Source: Coleofasciculus sp937127375 (lineage in GTDB: Bacteria > Cyanobacteriota > Cyanobacteriia > Cyanobacteriales > Coleofasciculaceae). From it: a stretch of DNA of 64,000 nucleotides. Shown piece after piece: positions 44,977-53,140 of the stretch; the first letter of the stretch is position 1, and the number at the start of each line of letters is the position of its first letter. Below the pieces are notes generated by a model that had not been told where the DNA came from, ran no database searches, and saw only the letters and a program-made list of their open reading frames with translations. The translations under genes were made by a program, and so were the position numbers. The stretch is taken from the NCBI GenBank assembly GCA_040218875.1, contig JAVJQP010000048.1; one strand, 5' to 3'.

Positions 44977-47900
44977 ATGTCAACTCCCAGTTTAAGAGAA
45001 TGTGCTGCTCCTGTTCCGATTTGTTCCCAAACCACTGATCTAACTACCCTACTGGAGATTTTTCACGGATCAGGGAGTGACTCGATTGTTGTGGTTAGTG
45101 AGCAGCACTATCCTCTGGGAGTCGTGAATCTGCGACAGGTTATGCCCCATCTCCTGACCGGGGCGACGTCAGCAGCAACTCTAGGAACAACCGCAACTAG
45201 AGATTTCTCTCAACGGCTCTCGGAATTGGAACCCTCTGTAATTGAACCCCTAGAGATTCTACCAGCATCGTTGACAATCAGCCAGTTCTGGACTATCTTA
45301 ACCGACTTAGGTAGGGGAAAACCAGACACACCCTTCGATACATCCAACATTCCCTACCCGGAAGGTTCCAGACAATGGGCATTAGTCGAACCCAATGGTA
45401 AATTTTTGGGATTGCTCAATAGCTGGCAATTATTGAAATTCTTAGCACCATTACCCCAGACTGAGGATGTAGAGACGTCACATGGAACGTCTCTACGTCA
45501 GGGCGGGTTTTGTCCAAACGTTACCCTCAATAGCCAAAAGCAAGTTTCATTACCCGCCCCGACAAACCATTCCCTCGAGAGTCGCGAAGGGTTCCCCAAT
45601 CCCCAATCACCCTTAATCCAACTCCTCGAACAACTACCCCTACCCCTGAGTTTACAAACCGCAACCGGGCAAGTCTTGTCCGAAAATCGGGCTTGGCGTC
45701 AGCAGATAGGGTTATCCTGGGAGCATCCAACTGGGATAGAGTCAACCTCGGTTGAATCACCATCCAATGTAGGTATCCTCAGCCATAACACTCAGCCCGA
45801 CTCAACCCGCTACTGTGCAAATGGGCAGACAAATTCTCAGGTAGCAGAACCATTAGCGGTAGCTGAACCGAACCCCACCCATAAGCCGCTCAACAGTAGG
45901 GAGAAGCCAGTAACTTGGGGGGTTGGTGATCAAACTCAGCCAACATTCACGTCCCCTAGAGCGATGGGTTATGACTGTGCAGGCGATCGCACCCACCTCA
46001 TGGCAACAGATGCTCAACATCCAGAACTTGAGTCTACAGCGACATCTCAGTATCCTCAAGACTTACGCAGGGATGGGGAAACCCTAGAAATGACGAAAAA
46101 AATCCAGGATCGCCAGTTTGTGTTGACCAAAATGCCTCTACCTCCCTGGTTGTTCCCCGAATTGACAACTGAGGATTGGAAAGACATACCATGGAAAGAC
46201 GCACCATGGCACAAAAATACACTCAATCCCCCTAATTCACAGCTTTGGTTAGTCATGGCGCAAGACACGACGGCTCAACAGCAAGTCGCTCAAGAACTGA
46301 CTGCCAAAAATGCGGATTTAGTCCAACTCAACCGCCTGAAAGACGAGTTTTTAGCCTGTATTAGCCACGAACTGAAGACGCCACTCACCGCCGTTTTAGG
46401 ATTATCAACCCTGCTCAAAGACCAGTTATTAGGCGAACTCAATGAGCGTCAAGCGCGTTATGCTCGGTTGATTTACCAAAATGGGCGTCAACTGATGGCA
46501 GTGGTCAATGATATTCTGGATCTAACGCGCATGGAAACGGGTCAGCTTGAACTGACGTTAGAACCAGTGCAGATTCAAAGCCTGTGCGATCGCGCTTATC
46601 AACAAGCCCTGCAAGTCTACTCAGACAACAATCCTAACCACGAAGGCGCAACCCCCGACATCTCCTTTGTCTTAGACATCGAACCCGGTCTAGACACCAT
46701 GATTGCCGACGAACTACGGCTGCGGCAAATGCTGGCACATCTGCTATCCAATGCACTCAAATTTACCGAGACTGAGAACACCATTGGTTTAAAGGTTAAC
46801 AATAAAGATGGCTGGATAGCCTTTACCATCTGGGACACAGGGATTGGCATTCCCGAAGACAAGCAGCACTTGATTTTCCAGAAATTCCAGCAGTTGGAAG
46901 AACCGCTCACTCGTCAGTTTGAGGGGACAGGGTTAGGATTAGTCTTAACCCAACGCTTGGCTCGCTTGCATGGAGGAGATATCTCGTTTATCTCTAAAAA
47001 CGGCAACGGTAGCGAGTTTACCCTGCTCCTTCCCCCCTGTCCACCTTCTGGCAGGGATTTGGCAGAGACTCAGGACTGGGGACAGGCAAACACCAACGTC
47101 CCATCCCCCAATCGTAACCGCTTGGTGTTAATTGTCGAAACTGTACCCCGGTATCTAGAAAGCCTGACGGTGCAGCTAAAACAGTTAGGCTACTGGGTGA
47201 TCAATGCTCGTTCTGGTTCAGAAGCACTCTCCAAAGCTCGTAGCTTACAACCGAGCATCATTTTACTCAATCCTCTTCTCCCACAAGTTTCGGGTTGGGA
47301 TGTACTGACATTACTTAAGTCTGATCTGCAAACCCGTCACATTTCCATCTTAGTTACAGCGACTCAAGCTGAAAAAGAACAGGCTGATCAAAATAATGCC
47401 GATGGCTTCTTAAGTTTACCGGTTCAAGAGGAAGCATTAGCCAAAAACCTGACTCGCTTGGGTAAACATCAGCCTCCCGCCAATCAGGTTCTAACCCTGC
47501 TTTATCTGAGTGCGGGGTTAGTCGAGGTTCCCCCGGAATCGTCAAGACTAATTTATCAGTTAACTGATATACTCAGTTGCCAACATTCAGATCTAAAATA
47601 CCGGGTACTGGAAGCCGATGATATAGAACAGGCAGAATTATTGGCGCGGGTTTGGCATCCGGATATTGTTTTGCTCGACGGGGCTGGGATCAACGATCCC
47701 CCAAGTTACTTTAAAACCTATTCGTTATATCCCGCATTAGCGGAGCTACCCCTGATTACCCTAGATCATCAAACCACACAAGCCGCTAATCAAGCGATCG
47801 GTCTTTCTGTCTATCCCTGTTTAGCCCCAGATAACCCCCAGAAAATTACCACACTGCTGCAAGTGATTCAAATTGCGGCTGGCGTGAGTCGCAAGTCGAG

Positions 47901-48360
47901 TATTCTGATCTTTGATCTGGGCGACACTCAAGGAGTTAGTCCCAAAGATCACGCTTTCAACACAAATCCCGTTACACCTTACACCCCTTGGCTACGGGCA
48001 TTGATTCAATATCTACAAGCGGCTGGATTTAGAAGTCTATTCTCCCAGTGTTGGTCAGATGTCTACCATCAACTTCAAGCACAAATGGTTGATGTACTGC
48101 TGATTCGGATCAAGGATATTGAAAATGATTTGGGCATGGTTCAAGGATTAAAAGAGTTGAATCAGCTCCCGAATCGACCCCCGATTCTTTTGCTGGATCA
48201 TCGATTGCCCGATTCCTCCCTCAATGTTAGACTCTCTGAGTCTGATAAAATAACGACGGAATTAGAGTCGCAATTGCAAAGCGTTGCTACTAAAGTTTTG
48301 TCCGGTCGTTCCTATTCCATGAGTCAATTGTTAGAACAAATTCATCAGGTTCTCGGCTAA
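44977..48360 (+). CDS. CBS/PAS hybrid sensor histidine kinase with degenerate receivers
   Basis: About 1127 residues from ATG 44977 (MSTPSLREC); a TTG four codons earlier is the alternative. A CBS pair covers about 5-160, repeat-derived sequence 164-196, a PAS-like segment near 210, and a long low-complexity linker to about 390. The kinase core has His464 in ISHELKTPLTAVLG and HATPase boxes NALKF, DTGIGIPEDK and GTGLGL. A receiver-like domain starts near 717, but its acceptor position reads ILLNPLLP (Asn), and later C-terminal modules (VLLDGAG, ILIFDLGD) are also atypical. It faces kaiA across a shared promoter, so a role in clock input or output is plausible but inferred. Confidence 0.88.
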   Translation: MSTPSLRECAAPVPICSQTTDLTTLLEIFHGSGSDSIVVVSEQHYPLGVVNLRQVMPHLLTGATSAATLGTTATRDFSQRLSELEPSVIEPLEILPASLTISQFWTILTDLGRGKPDTPFDTSNIPYPEGSRQWALVEPNGKFLGLLNSWQLLKFLAPLPQTEDVETSHGTSLRQGGFCPNVTLNSQKQVSLPAPTNHSLESREGFPNPQSPLIQLLEQLPLPLSLQTATGQVLSENRAWRQQIGLSWEHPTGIESTSVESPSNVGILSHNTQPDSTRYCANGQTNSQVAEPLAVAEPNPTHKPLNSREKPVTWGVGDQTQPTFTSPRAMGYDCAGDRTHLMATDAQHPELESTATSQYPQDLRRDGETLEMTKKIQDRQFVLTKMPLPPWLFPELTTEDWKDIPWKDAPWHKNTLNPPNSQLWLVMAQDTTAQQQVAQELTAKNADLVQLNRLKDEFLACISHELKTPLTAVLGLSTLLKDQLLGELNERQARYARLIYQNGRQLMAVVNDILDLTRMETGQLELTLEPVQIQSLCDRAYQQALQVYSDNNPNHEGATPDISFVLDIEPGLDTMIADELRLRQMLAHLLSNALKFTETENTIGLKVNNKDGWIAFTIWDTGIGIPEDKQHLIFQKFQQLEEPLTRQFEGTGLGLVLTQRLARLHGGDISFISKNGNGSEFTLLLPPCPPSGRDLAETQDWGQANTNVPSPNRNRLVLIVETVPRYLESLTVQLKQLGYWVINARSGSEALSKARSLQPSIILLNPLLPQVSGWDVLTLLKSDLQTRHISILVTATQAEKEQADQNNADGFLSLPVQEEALAKNLTRLGKHQPPANQVLTLLYLSAGLVEVPPESSRLIYQLTDILSCQHSDLKYRVLEADDIEQAELLARVWHPDIVLLDGAGINDPPSYFKTYSLYPALAELPLITLDHQTTQAANQAIGLSVYPCLAPDNPQKITTLLQVIQIAAGVSRKSSILIFDLGDTQGVSPKDHAFNTNPVTPYTPWLRALIQYLQAAGFRSLFSQCWSDVYHQLQAQMVDVLLIRIKDIENDLGMVQGLKELNQLPNRPPILLLDHRLPDSSLNVRLSESDKITTELESQLQSVATKVLSGRSYSMSQLLEQIHQVLG
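45469..45496. repeat. GTAGAGACGT palindrome inside the kinase coding frame
   Basis: GTAGAGACGTCACATGGAAC then GTCTCTAC, an imperfect 28-bp palindrome read in frame as VETSHGTSL. The same family lies outside genes at 9507, 33799 and 50848. Confidence 0.9.
45501..45564. repeat. REP-like element inside the kinase coding frame
   Basis: GGGCGGGTTTTGTCCAAACG to TTACCCGCCCCGACA, read in frame as QGGFCPNVTLNSQ...LPAP. It directly follows the palindrome at 45469, so together about 96 bp of repeat DNA are translated. Confidence 0.9.
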
Positions 48361-48374
48361 GGTATATCCAAGCC

Positions 48375-48408
48375 AGATCCCCGACAACTCCTACGAAGTC
48401 GGGGATCT
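48375..48408. repeat. 34-bp hairpin repeat, copy 2
   Basis: Identical to 24839-24872 (AGATCCCCGAC ... GTCGGGGATCT). It begins 15 bp after the kinase stop and could act as a transcript end structure, though no T-run follows. Confidence 0.88.
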
Positions 48409-48424
48409 CTGTTCTTATCAGTGA

Positions 48425-48574
48425 TTAACGATCAACAATTAATTTGGTATGAATTCCTAGATAAGAGTGGCTGCCAATTCTCACCTCTAAATTTGAGGCT
48501 CTGTCGAAATAGACGATAGTCGCGGTAATCATCGCGAGTCCGAGGAGAATGACGCTAATATCATTTTTTTCCAT
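48425..48574 (-). CDS. Possible 49-residue single-helix membrane protein
   Basis: ATG 48574 with AAGG about 10 bases upstream gives MEKNDISVILLGLAMITATI, one predicted transmembrane helix, then VYFDRASNLEVRIGSHSYLG and a short polar tail to TAA at 48425. The protein is too short for homology judgement by eye, but start site, helix and basic/acidic flanks are coherent. Confidence 0.45.
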   Translation of the reverse strand: MEKNDISVILLGLAMITATIVYFDRASNLEVRIGSHSYLGIHTKLIVDR

Positions 48575-48748
48575 GGTAGTATGCCTTCATTGCTGATACC
48601 TTCAACAATAGACGGCTGACTCTATCCGGAGAAAATACAAAGGGCAAGTTGCTGAATTGACTAGGGGATAAGGGTTTCACTTAACCAAGATTGGGGAACG
48701 GTTCGCCTTGGGGAGTGGACAATTTCTCAGCTAGCACGGCTCAGGGAT

Positions 48749-48833
48749 ATAGGAGATGGGGAAGATGAGGGCGGGTTTAGTCAAGTTATTGGTTTGTGGC
48801 AAAATGTTATCTGTAAAACCCGCCCCTACACGC
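48749..48833 (+). repeat. 85-bp direct repeat, copy 1 (REP-like)
   Basis: Begins ATAGGAGATGGGGAAGATGA and ends ACCCGCCCCTACACGC, containing the GGGCGGGTTT/AAACCCGCCC pair. A copy with one mismatch lies 203 bp downstream at 48952-49036. Confidence 0.92.
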
Positions 48834-48951
48834 TTGGATGAGGGATATAGCGCTTTCCCAGCCTGTGAGGTACACCTAAATGTAGGGGGCAATGTAGGGG
48901 CGCAAAGCTTGCGCCCTTAACGATGTATCGCATCAAACCGGAAATTGCTAT

Positions 48952-49036
48952 ATAGGAGATGGGGAAGATGAGGGCGGGTTTAGTTAAGTTATTGGTTTGT
49001 GGCAAAATGTTATCTGTAAAACCCGCCCCTACACGC
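48952..49036 (+). repeat. 85-bp direct repeat, copy 2 (REP-like)
   Basis: Matches 48749-48833 except GTTAAG in place of GTCAAG. The spacer carries a different palindromic unit (GGGGCGCAAAGCTTGCGCCC near 48897). Confidence 0.92.
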
Positions 49037-49048
49037 CTATTCCTGGTT

Positions 49049-49660
49049 TCAATGTAAATCTTCCTCCCAAATCCCGATATAGATTCGTCCCTCTTGTTGG
49101 CGTTCAATCACGCCTTCGAGATAGTCTAGCTGAAAGGAAAACTGCCGAGATTGACGTTGCCACACTTGTTCTAATCCCTGTTGGATTTGCTGGTTCAGCT
49201 TGCACCCTAACATTCCATTCAATGTCAACAGTGCTGTCTGGGAATCAACTTCAGCCGTAAAGGAGGCTTCGGTTTGTCGAATTCGTAGAGAATTTCGGTC
49301 AAACAGAAAACCTAAGCTAATCTGATCCGGTATTAATTCATAGAATACAGCACGAGTATTGGGCCAATAACCGCGTGCGGTTCCGGTGGGAGCGCCTAAT
49401 AAACGCATCACATCTTCTTTGGTAATTCCTGGCTGAAAGGCGGGAATGCCAACGCCTGTCGGGACTTCTCGACATCGATTTTCAATCATGTCCCCTAGAG
49501 GAGGTGGAAAGACGTTGATGGATTCTAAGGGGAATGTAGAGGGTTTTGAGGCAAGTAGTAAACTCAGTTGTAACCGCGTCAGTGGTGAGAAAAATTGAGC
49601 GGATAGCACGATGGAAAAAATCTCGGCTATCAGAAAATTTGTAATGATGACTATTCCCAT
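49049..49660 (-). CDS. Conserved hypothetical protein with BamE/SmpA-like segment
   Basis: 203 residues. The N-terminal hydrophobic anchor MGIVIITNFLIAEIFSIVLS suggests a signal anchor or secreted protein. The segment PGITKEDVMRLLGAPTGTAR, followed by aromatic-rich strands (AVFYELIPDQISLGFLFD), resembles the small BamE/SmpA fold (G.(S/T)...V...LG.P). The C-terminal part is predicted helix then strand. Function unknown. Codon pattern and composition support a true gene. Confidence 0.7.
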   Translation of the reverse strand: MGIVIITNFLIAEIFSIVLSAQFFSPLTRLQLSLLLASKPSTFPLESINVFPPPLGDMIENRCREVPTGVGIPAFQPGITKEDVMRLLGAPTGTARGYWPNTRAVFYELIPDQISLGFLFDRNSLRIRQTEASFTAEVDSQTALLTLNGMLGCKLNQQIQQGLEQVWQRQSRQFSFQLDYLEGVIERQQEGRIYIGIWEEDLH

Positions 49661-49843
49661 GACTATTTTCTTAAGATTTATAGAGGTATGTATAGCACCG
49701 GAGATAATCTGTTTATGCTACCTAATTTAGGGTAATTAAAACGTTTTAATAGGATTAGATTTATACTCAAAAATGACGCAATTTTTAGGACTATCAAAAC
49801 ATTACGCCTTAAATAATTCGGTTAGAAAACTGTCGCTCGTTTT

Positions 49844-50121
49844 TTACGAGTAAATCATTTTTCTGGTCATCCCGCCATCAATGATAAAATTCGCACCCGT
49901 CACAAATATCTGGACTGAGGCTAATGGCAAGGGCATGAGTTTTTGAATAAATTGAATTGAACCAAGGGGTTGAAACTCGGCGGCTGTAGCTGTTCCGGCT
50001 TCTGGATCAATTTCTGCGATCGCGACGTTCATTCCCTGTTCTAGGAAGGCTTTCGCGATCGCGAAAGCCAATCCCTTGTCCGCCTCCGGTAACAATGGCG
50101 ACTTTCCTGTGCCAGCTCATC
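49844..50121 (-). pseudogene. Decayed short-chain dehydrogenase/reductase
   Basis: ATG 50121 gives HRKVAIVTGGGQGIG, the Rossmann TGxxxGIG motif. The frame then shifts by one position, and LAFAIAKAFLEQGMNVAIAE continues in the other frame. The sequence then jumps to a typical C-terminus (FVTGANFIIDGGMTRKMIY) with no Tyr-x-x-x-Lys active site. About 150 central residues are missing, so a frameshift plus an internal deletion have killed the gene. Confidence 0.8.
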
Positions 50122-50140
50122 GGTTATTATCCCCTAATCG

Positions 50141-50800
50141 TTAGGATTGAGCCGCCCGTTGTTGTTTAAGATAGGCAAACACTGACTTATCGCCAATGTC
50201 AGGGGGAATCGGCTGCATTGCCTTACGCACAGCAAAGACTAAAAATAGAACTGTCCAAAGTCCTAAAAGCACCTGTTCCCCCGTTGCGGGTAACATATTA
50301 ACTAAATGTCCCAGTAATAAGACGGGTACTAGGGGAGTCAGAAGTTTAGTTTCAAAGCGGTTAAAACAAAAGGCTTCTTTAAAGTAAATCCCGGTTAACG
50401 CCACAAACACAAAGCCAATCCCGAACAGGGTAACGGGTTGGTTATACACGAAAAGGGCGAGGGGTTCGCTAGTCTGGATGGCGAACACACCAGCCGCAAT
50501 CGTGCCAATTCCCCAAAACAGTTGTAGGAGACGGTGTAGGGGGGCTAAATAGATATGAATCGTTGCCAAACTCACGCCTAACGCTATACAGAACAAGCCA
50601 TATAGGGGCGTGAGGGCGGTTAAAATGGTGGGATTATCCGGTTGCCACAAGACCAACCCACTAGCGATCGCAAAACTCAATGCCGCAATTATCAGGCTAC
50701 TGCGGTATACAATAACCCCGACGCGATCGCTGTCGGTAATCGTAAATTCGCCAAATTGACCCTGGTACACCTCAGAGTCCCATTGTTGCTGTAATACCAT
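50141..50800 (-). CDS. DUF2301 multi-pass membrane protein
   Basis: About 219 residues from ATG 50800 (MVLQQQWDSEVYQGQFGEF), chosen because GAGGAGATGAGATAAAC lies directly upstream. About seven TM helices follow (SSLIIAALSFAIASGLVLW, ALTPLYGLFCIALGVSLAT, LLQLFWGIGTIAAGVFAI and others). DUF2301 is a cyanobacterial and chloroplast-lineage family of unknown function. Standing alone near an SDR remnant. Confidence 0.85.
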   Translation of the reverse strand: MVLQQQWDSEVYQGQFGEFTITDSDRVGVIVYRSSLIIAALSFAIASGLVLWQPDNPTILTALTPLYGLFCIALGVSLATIHIYLAPLHRLLQLFWGIGTIAAGVFAIQTSEPLALFVYNQPVTLFGIGFVFVALTGIYFKEAFCFNRFETKLLTPLVPVLLLGHLVNMLPATGEQVLLGLWTVLFLVFAVRKAMQPIPPDIGDKSVFAYLKQQRAAQS

Positions 50801-50847
50801 GTTTATCTCATCTCCTCTCAATACCACGAGGTAACTGGGAAAGCCCT

Positions 50848-50883
50848 GACTGTAGAGACGTTGCATGCAACGTCTCTACAGTC
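50848..50883. repeat. Perfect 36-bp palindrome of the GTAGAGACGT family
   Basis: GACTGTAGAGACGTTGCA followed by its exact reverse complement, 18 bp per arm with no loop. It lies between the SAM hydroxide adenosyltransferase and DUF2301 genes and can form a cruciform. Confidence 0.95.
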
Positions 50884-50914
50884 TCCCAGCCAATGCCCTC
50901 TGTCTTTATATAAT

Positions 50915-51718
50915 TTAGCCTTTCATTTCAGTGGTGACAGCCACGTCTACCCTATTTCCTAACTCTAACTGCAACTCAGATTGAGCGCTACCGCAATTCA
51001 CCGCAATTTCAACCCAACCGTGACTCCCAATTAAGGCGATGAGTTCTCCTAAAGGGCGATCGCTATAGGTTTGATTCGTGGGGATCTGGCGCTGATTTAT
51101 CGTGACTGACCAAGTTTTTCCCGTCACGTCAGAGGCGGGAATGTTGGTGATTAGGTTACCGAAATGGTCAATATACTGGATAGAACCCGTGATCCCCGTC
51201 GCGGTTTTGGTCAATTCTGGAATCGGCAATTGTACCAGAGTGCTGGGTTCGATCACCGATCCCAACTCTGCTAAGGGAACACCACTGGCAAGATGTGCGC
51301 CGACGGGGGCAAATATATCTCGACCATGGAATGTTTGACTAGGGGTGGGGGTGCGCCAGAATTCTGGGTTAGTGAGTTCAACGGCAAAAACAATCGTACT
51401 TTGGGTTAAAATACCGCTAAACAATCCATTATCGGGTCCAACCAAGAAACCGTCATCCGCTTGTAGCGCGATCGCACGGCGCTGACTACCGACACCGGGA
51501 TCAACCACAGCGATATGGATGGTGCGATCGGGAAAATAGGGATAGGCGTTCATCAGGTTAAATCGGGCGGCGGCGATGTTTTGCCGAGGAATCTCGTGGG
51601 TAAGATCGATGATGGTGAGGGCGGGGTTAATTTGGGCGATGACGCCTTTCATGACTCCCACGTAGACATCGTTAATTCCAAAGTCGCTTAATAGGGTGAT
51701 GATTGGGGTTTGAGACAT
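50915..51718 (-). CDS. S-adenosyl-L-methionine hydroxide adenosyltransferase (DUF62)
   Basis: 267 residues. The N-terminal domain begins ITLLSDFGINDVYVGVMKGV with the Asp of the active site, followed by VVDPGVGSQRRAIAL and VGPDNGLFS, and TFHGRDIFAPVGAHLASG. The C-terminal domain has YIDHFGNLITNIP. It hydrolyses SAM to adenosine and methionine using a bound hydroxide; related enzymes are halogenases, but this family form is the hydroxide type. Monocistronic. Confidence 0.93.
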   Translation of the reverse strand: MSQTPIITLLSDFGINDVYVGVMKGVIAQINPALTIIDLTHEIPRQNIAAARFNLMNAYPYFPDRTIHIAVVDPGVGSQRRAIALQADDGFLVGPDNGLFSGILTQSTIVFAVELTNPEFWRTPTPSQTFHGRDIFAPVGAHLASGVPLAELGSVIEPSTLVQLPIPELTKTATGITGSIQYIDHFGNLITNIPASDVTGKTWSVTINQRQIPTNQTYSDRPLGELIALIGSHGWVEIAVNCGSAQSELQLELGNRVDVAVTTEMKG

Positions 51719-52214
51719 GATGAATCTAAATGAATGAAGTTAACTGGGCGGTTGAAACCACAGCTACACAAACGAAACCCGCCTGCGCGGGTTTACGCAC
51801 CCTAGTTTTTCTCTCTTTCCTTTGATCAATAATCAGTTTCAGTACCACTTAAGGATCTCTCCATTTCAGATCATCGCCCTCAAGATGATAATCCTGTAAA
51901 CCAAGACGCGCATCCTGCAACCAGTTTTTATTCTGCTTGCGATCGCCTTGAGTCATGATATTTCTATTTGCTGCTTGGGAAGAGGGTGTTAGGTTTCGCT
52001 TTCATCAACCCAACCTACAACCTTTCTGATTCAATGATATGGATAAAACTCCTATCTTGCAGCACTGGTAATAAATCCTCACTTACTACGAACGGTTTTG
52101 TTCGTGTAGCTGAGGTTTCTAACCGCCCAGCTAAATTGTTGTGGGGAATTTTTTATTATCACAATCCTCATCAACGGAATGCGATCGCGAAGACAGCGCA
52201 ACTACGAACCTTCG
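51719..52214. other. Intergenic region with a repeat and a very small ORF
   Basis: About 495 bp. It holds an inverted copy of the GTGTAGCTG..GGTTT/CCCGC repeat (51745-51795), a partial copy near 52103-52131, and a possible 35-residue ORF on the minus strand at 51849-51956. Confidence 0.65.
51849..51956 (-). CDS. Possible 35-residue ORF
   Basis: ATG 51956 gives MTQGDRKQNKNWLQDARLGL and ends GDDLKWRDP at TAA 51849. Charged and Trp-containing, it looks more protein-like than random, but it overlaps no known family and could be a remnant of a larger gene. Low confidence. Confidence 0.25.
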   Translation of the reverse strand: MTQGDRKQNKNWLQDARLGLQDYHLEGDDLKWRDP

Positions 52215-52765
52215 CTAACTTACTTTTGCTGTTTCACGTACAGACTCAATAAAATGAATGATCTCTTGAATAAACGGCGCTTGGCGTAAAATCTCAGCAC
52301 CTTCATCTTTCAATTGTGCAATAATCTGTAACTGATTTTGAACTTTTTTTGACTGAGAAAGCAATTGCTCTAAAGCTCTTTTAGGTTGAAAACTTGCCAA
52401 ATTCAGTACATCTTGAGGAGGAGTGTATCCGAGTAAACGTGAAAGCAAAGTAACATCTTGAAAAAAAAAGTTTCAATTTCCGGAACAGCAGTAATCACTT
52501 TGACAGGTGTATTTACCGCTATACGTTTAACTATTTGCTCAATATTTTCAATGCGCTCTTGAATAAACTCAGGGTCTACTGAATTTGCATCAACGACAAT
52601 AATGACTGGTACTTGCCTACGGACGAGCAGAGAACGAGCAAGTGACTTAACAGCATATAGCCCACCAGCCTCAACAACTTCCACATTATTAAGACATTTT
52701 TCTGGCAGCACAGTTTTCAGTAATTGTTTATCTAACGATCCTTCAGTCAAAATATAACCAATCAT
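52215..52765 (-). pseudogene. TOPRIM-like protein with a homopolymer frameshift
   Basis: The 5' frame (52403-52765) starts MIGYILTEGSLDKQLLKTVL and has VPVIIVVDANSVDPEF, a TOPRIM-like Glu and Asp-x-Asn layout. At a run of nine A (52461-52469 on the plus strand, T on the coding strand) the reading continues in another frame (52215-52448) as QDVTLLSRLLGYTPPQDVLN, LASFQPKRALEQLLSQ. Adding one T or removing two would give one protein of about 183 residues. It overlaps the upstream 75-residue gene by ATGA. Real mutation, slippage regulation or sequencing error are all possible. Confidence 0.6.
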
Positions 52766-52989
52766 GGGATGTCTCTCTCTCTAATGTCGTAATCTGGAAA
52801 TCCATTTTCTACACAAACACGATATTTCAGTGTTAATAGTTTGCAAATGGCTCGTATAACCAGATACTCAAAGGCTTTGCCCTGCTCCCATCCTGGTGTG
52901 TTACGTTTCTCGATGTTGTCCCATAGCGCTCGTAATCCATCCCATTGCAGCGATGCTATTATACTTTCGTATTGTTCTGATGTAGCCAA
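52762..52989 (-). CDS. Short nuclease-like N-terminal protein, perhaps truncated
   Basis: 75 residues. The text GWEQGKAFEYLVIRAICKLL resembles the first helix of restriction-endonuclease-fold proteins, in which a Glu-containing helix precedes a PD-(D/E)XK core, but the sequence stops at DYDIRERDIP before any such core. It overlaps the TOPRIM-like gene by ATGA, so the two form a unit. Either a small partner protein or a truncated nuclease. Confidence 0.45.
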   Translation of the reverse strand: MATSEQYESIIASLQWDGLRALWDNIEKRNTPGWEQGKAFEYLVIRAICKLLTLKYRVCVENGFPDYDIRERDIP

Positions 52990-53140
52990 TTATAGTCCTC
53001 CCACTATAGGCTTTTAAAGTTATCTGTAAGTCTATCAGATTCAAAAATATAAGTCAGGGCGCACCGACGTGCGCCCCTACATAATGAATTATGCCATGAT
53101 CATTCGTATCAGTGCGATCTAGCCGACGAAAACAGCGCAA

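Noticed and set aside
48375..48408. Hairpin after the kinase gene considered as an intrinsic terminator
   Set aside because: No T-run follows, and the identical element occurs elsewhere unrelated to a gene end, so it is listed as a repeat.
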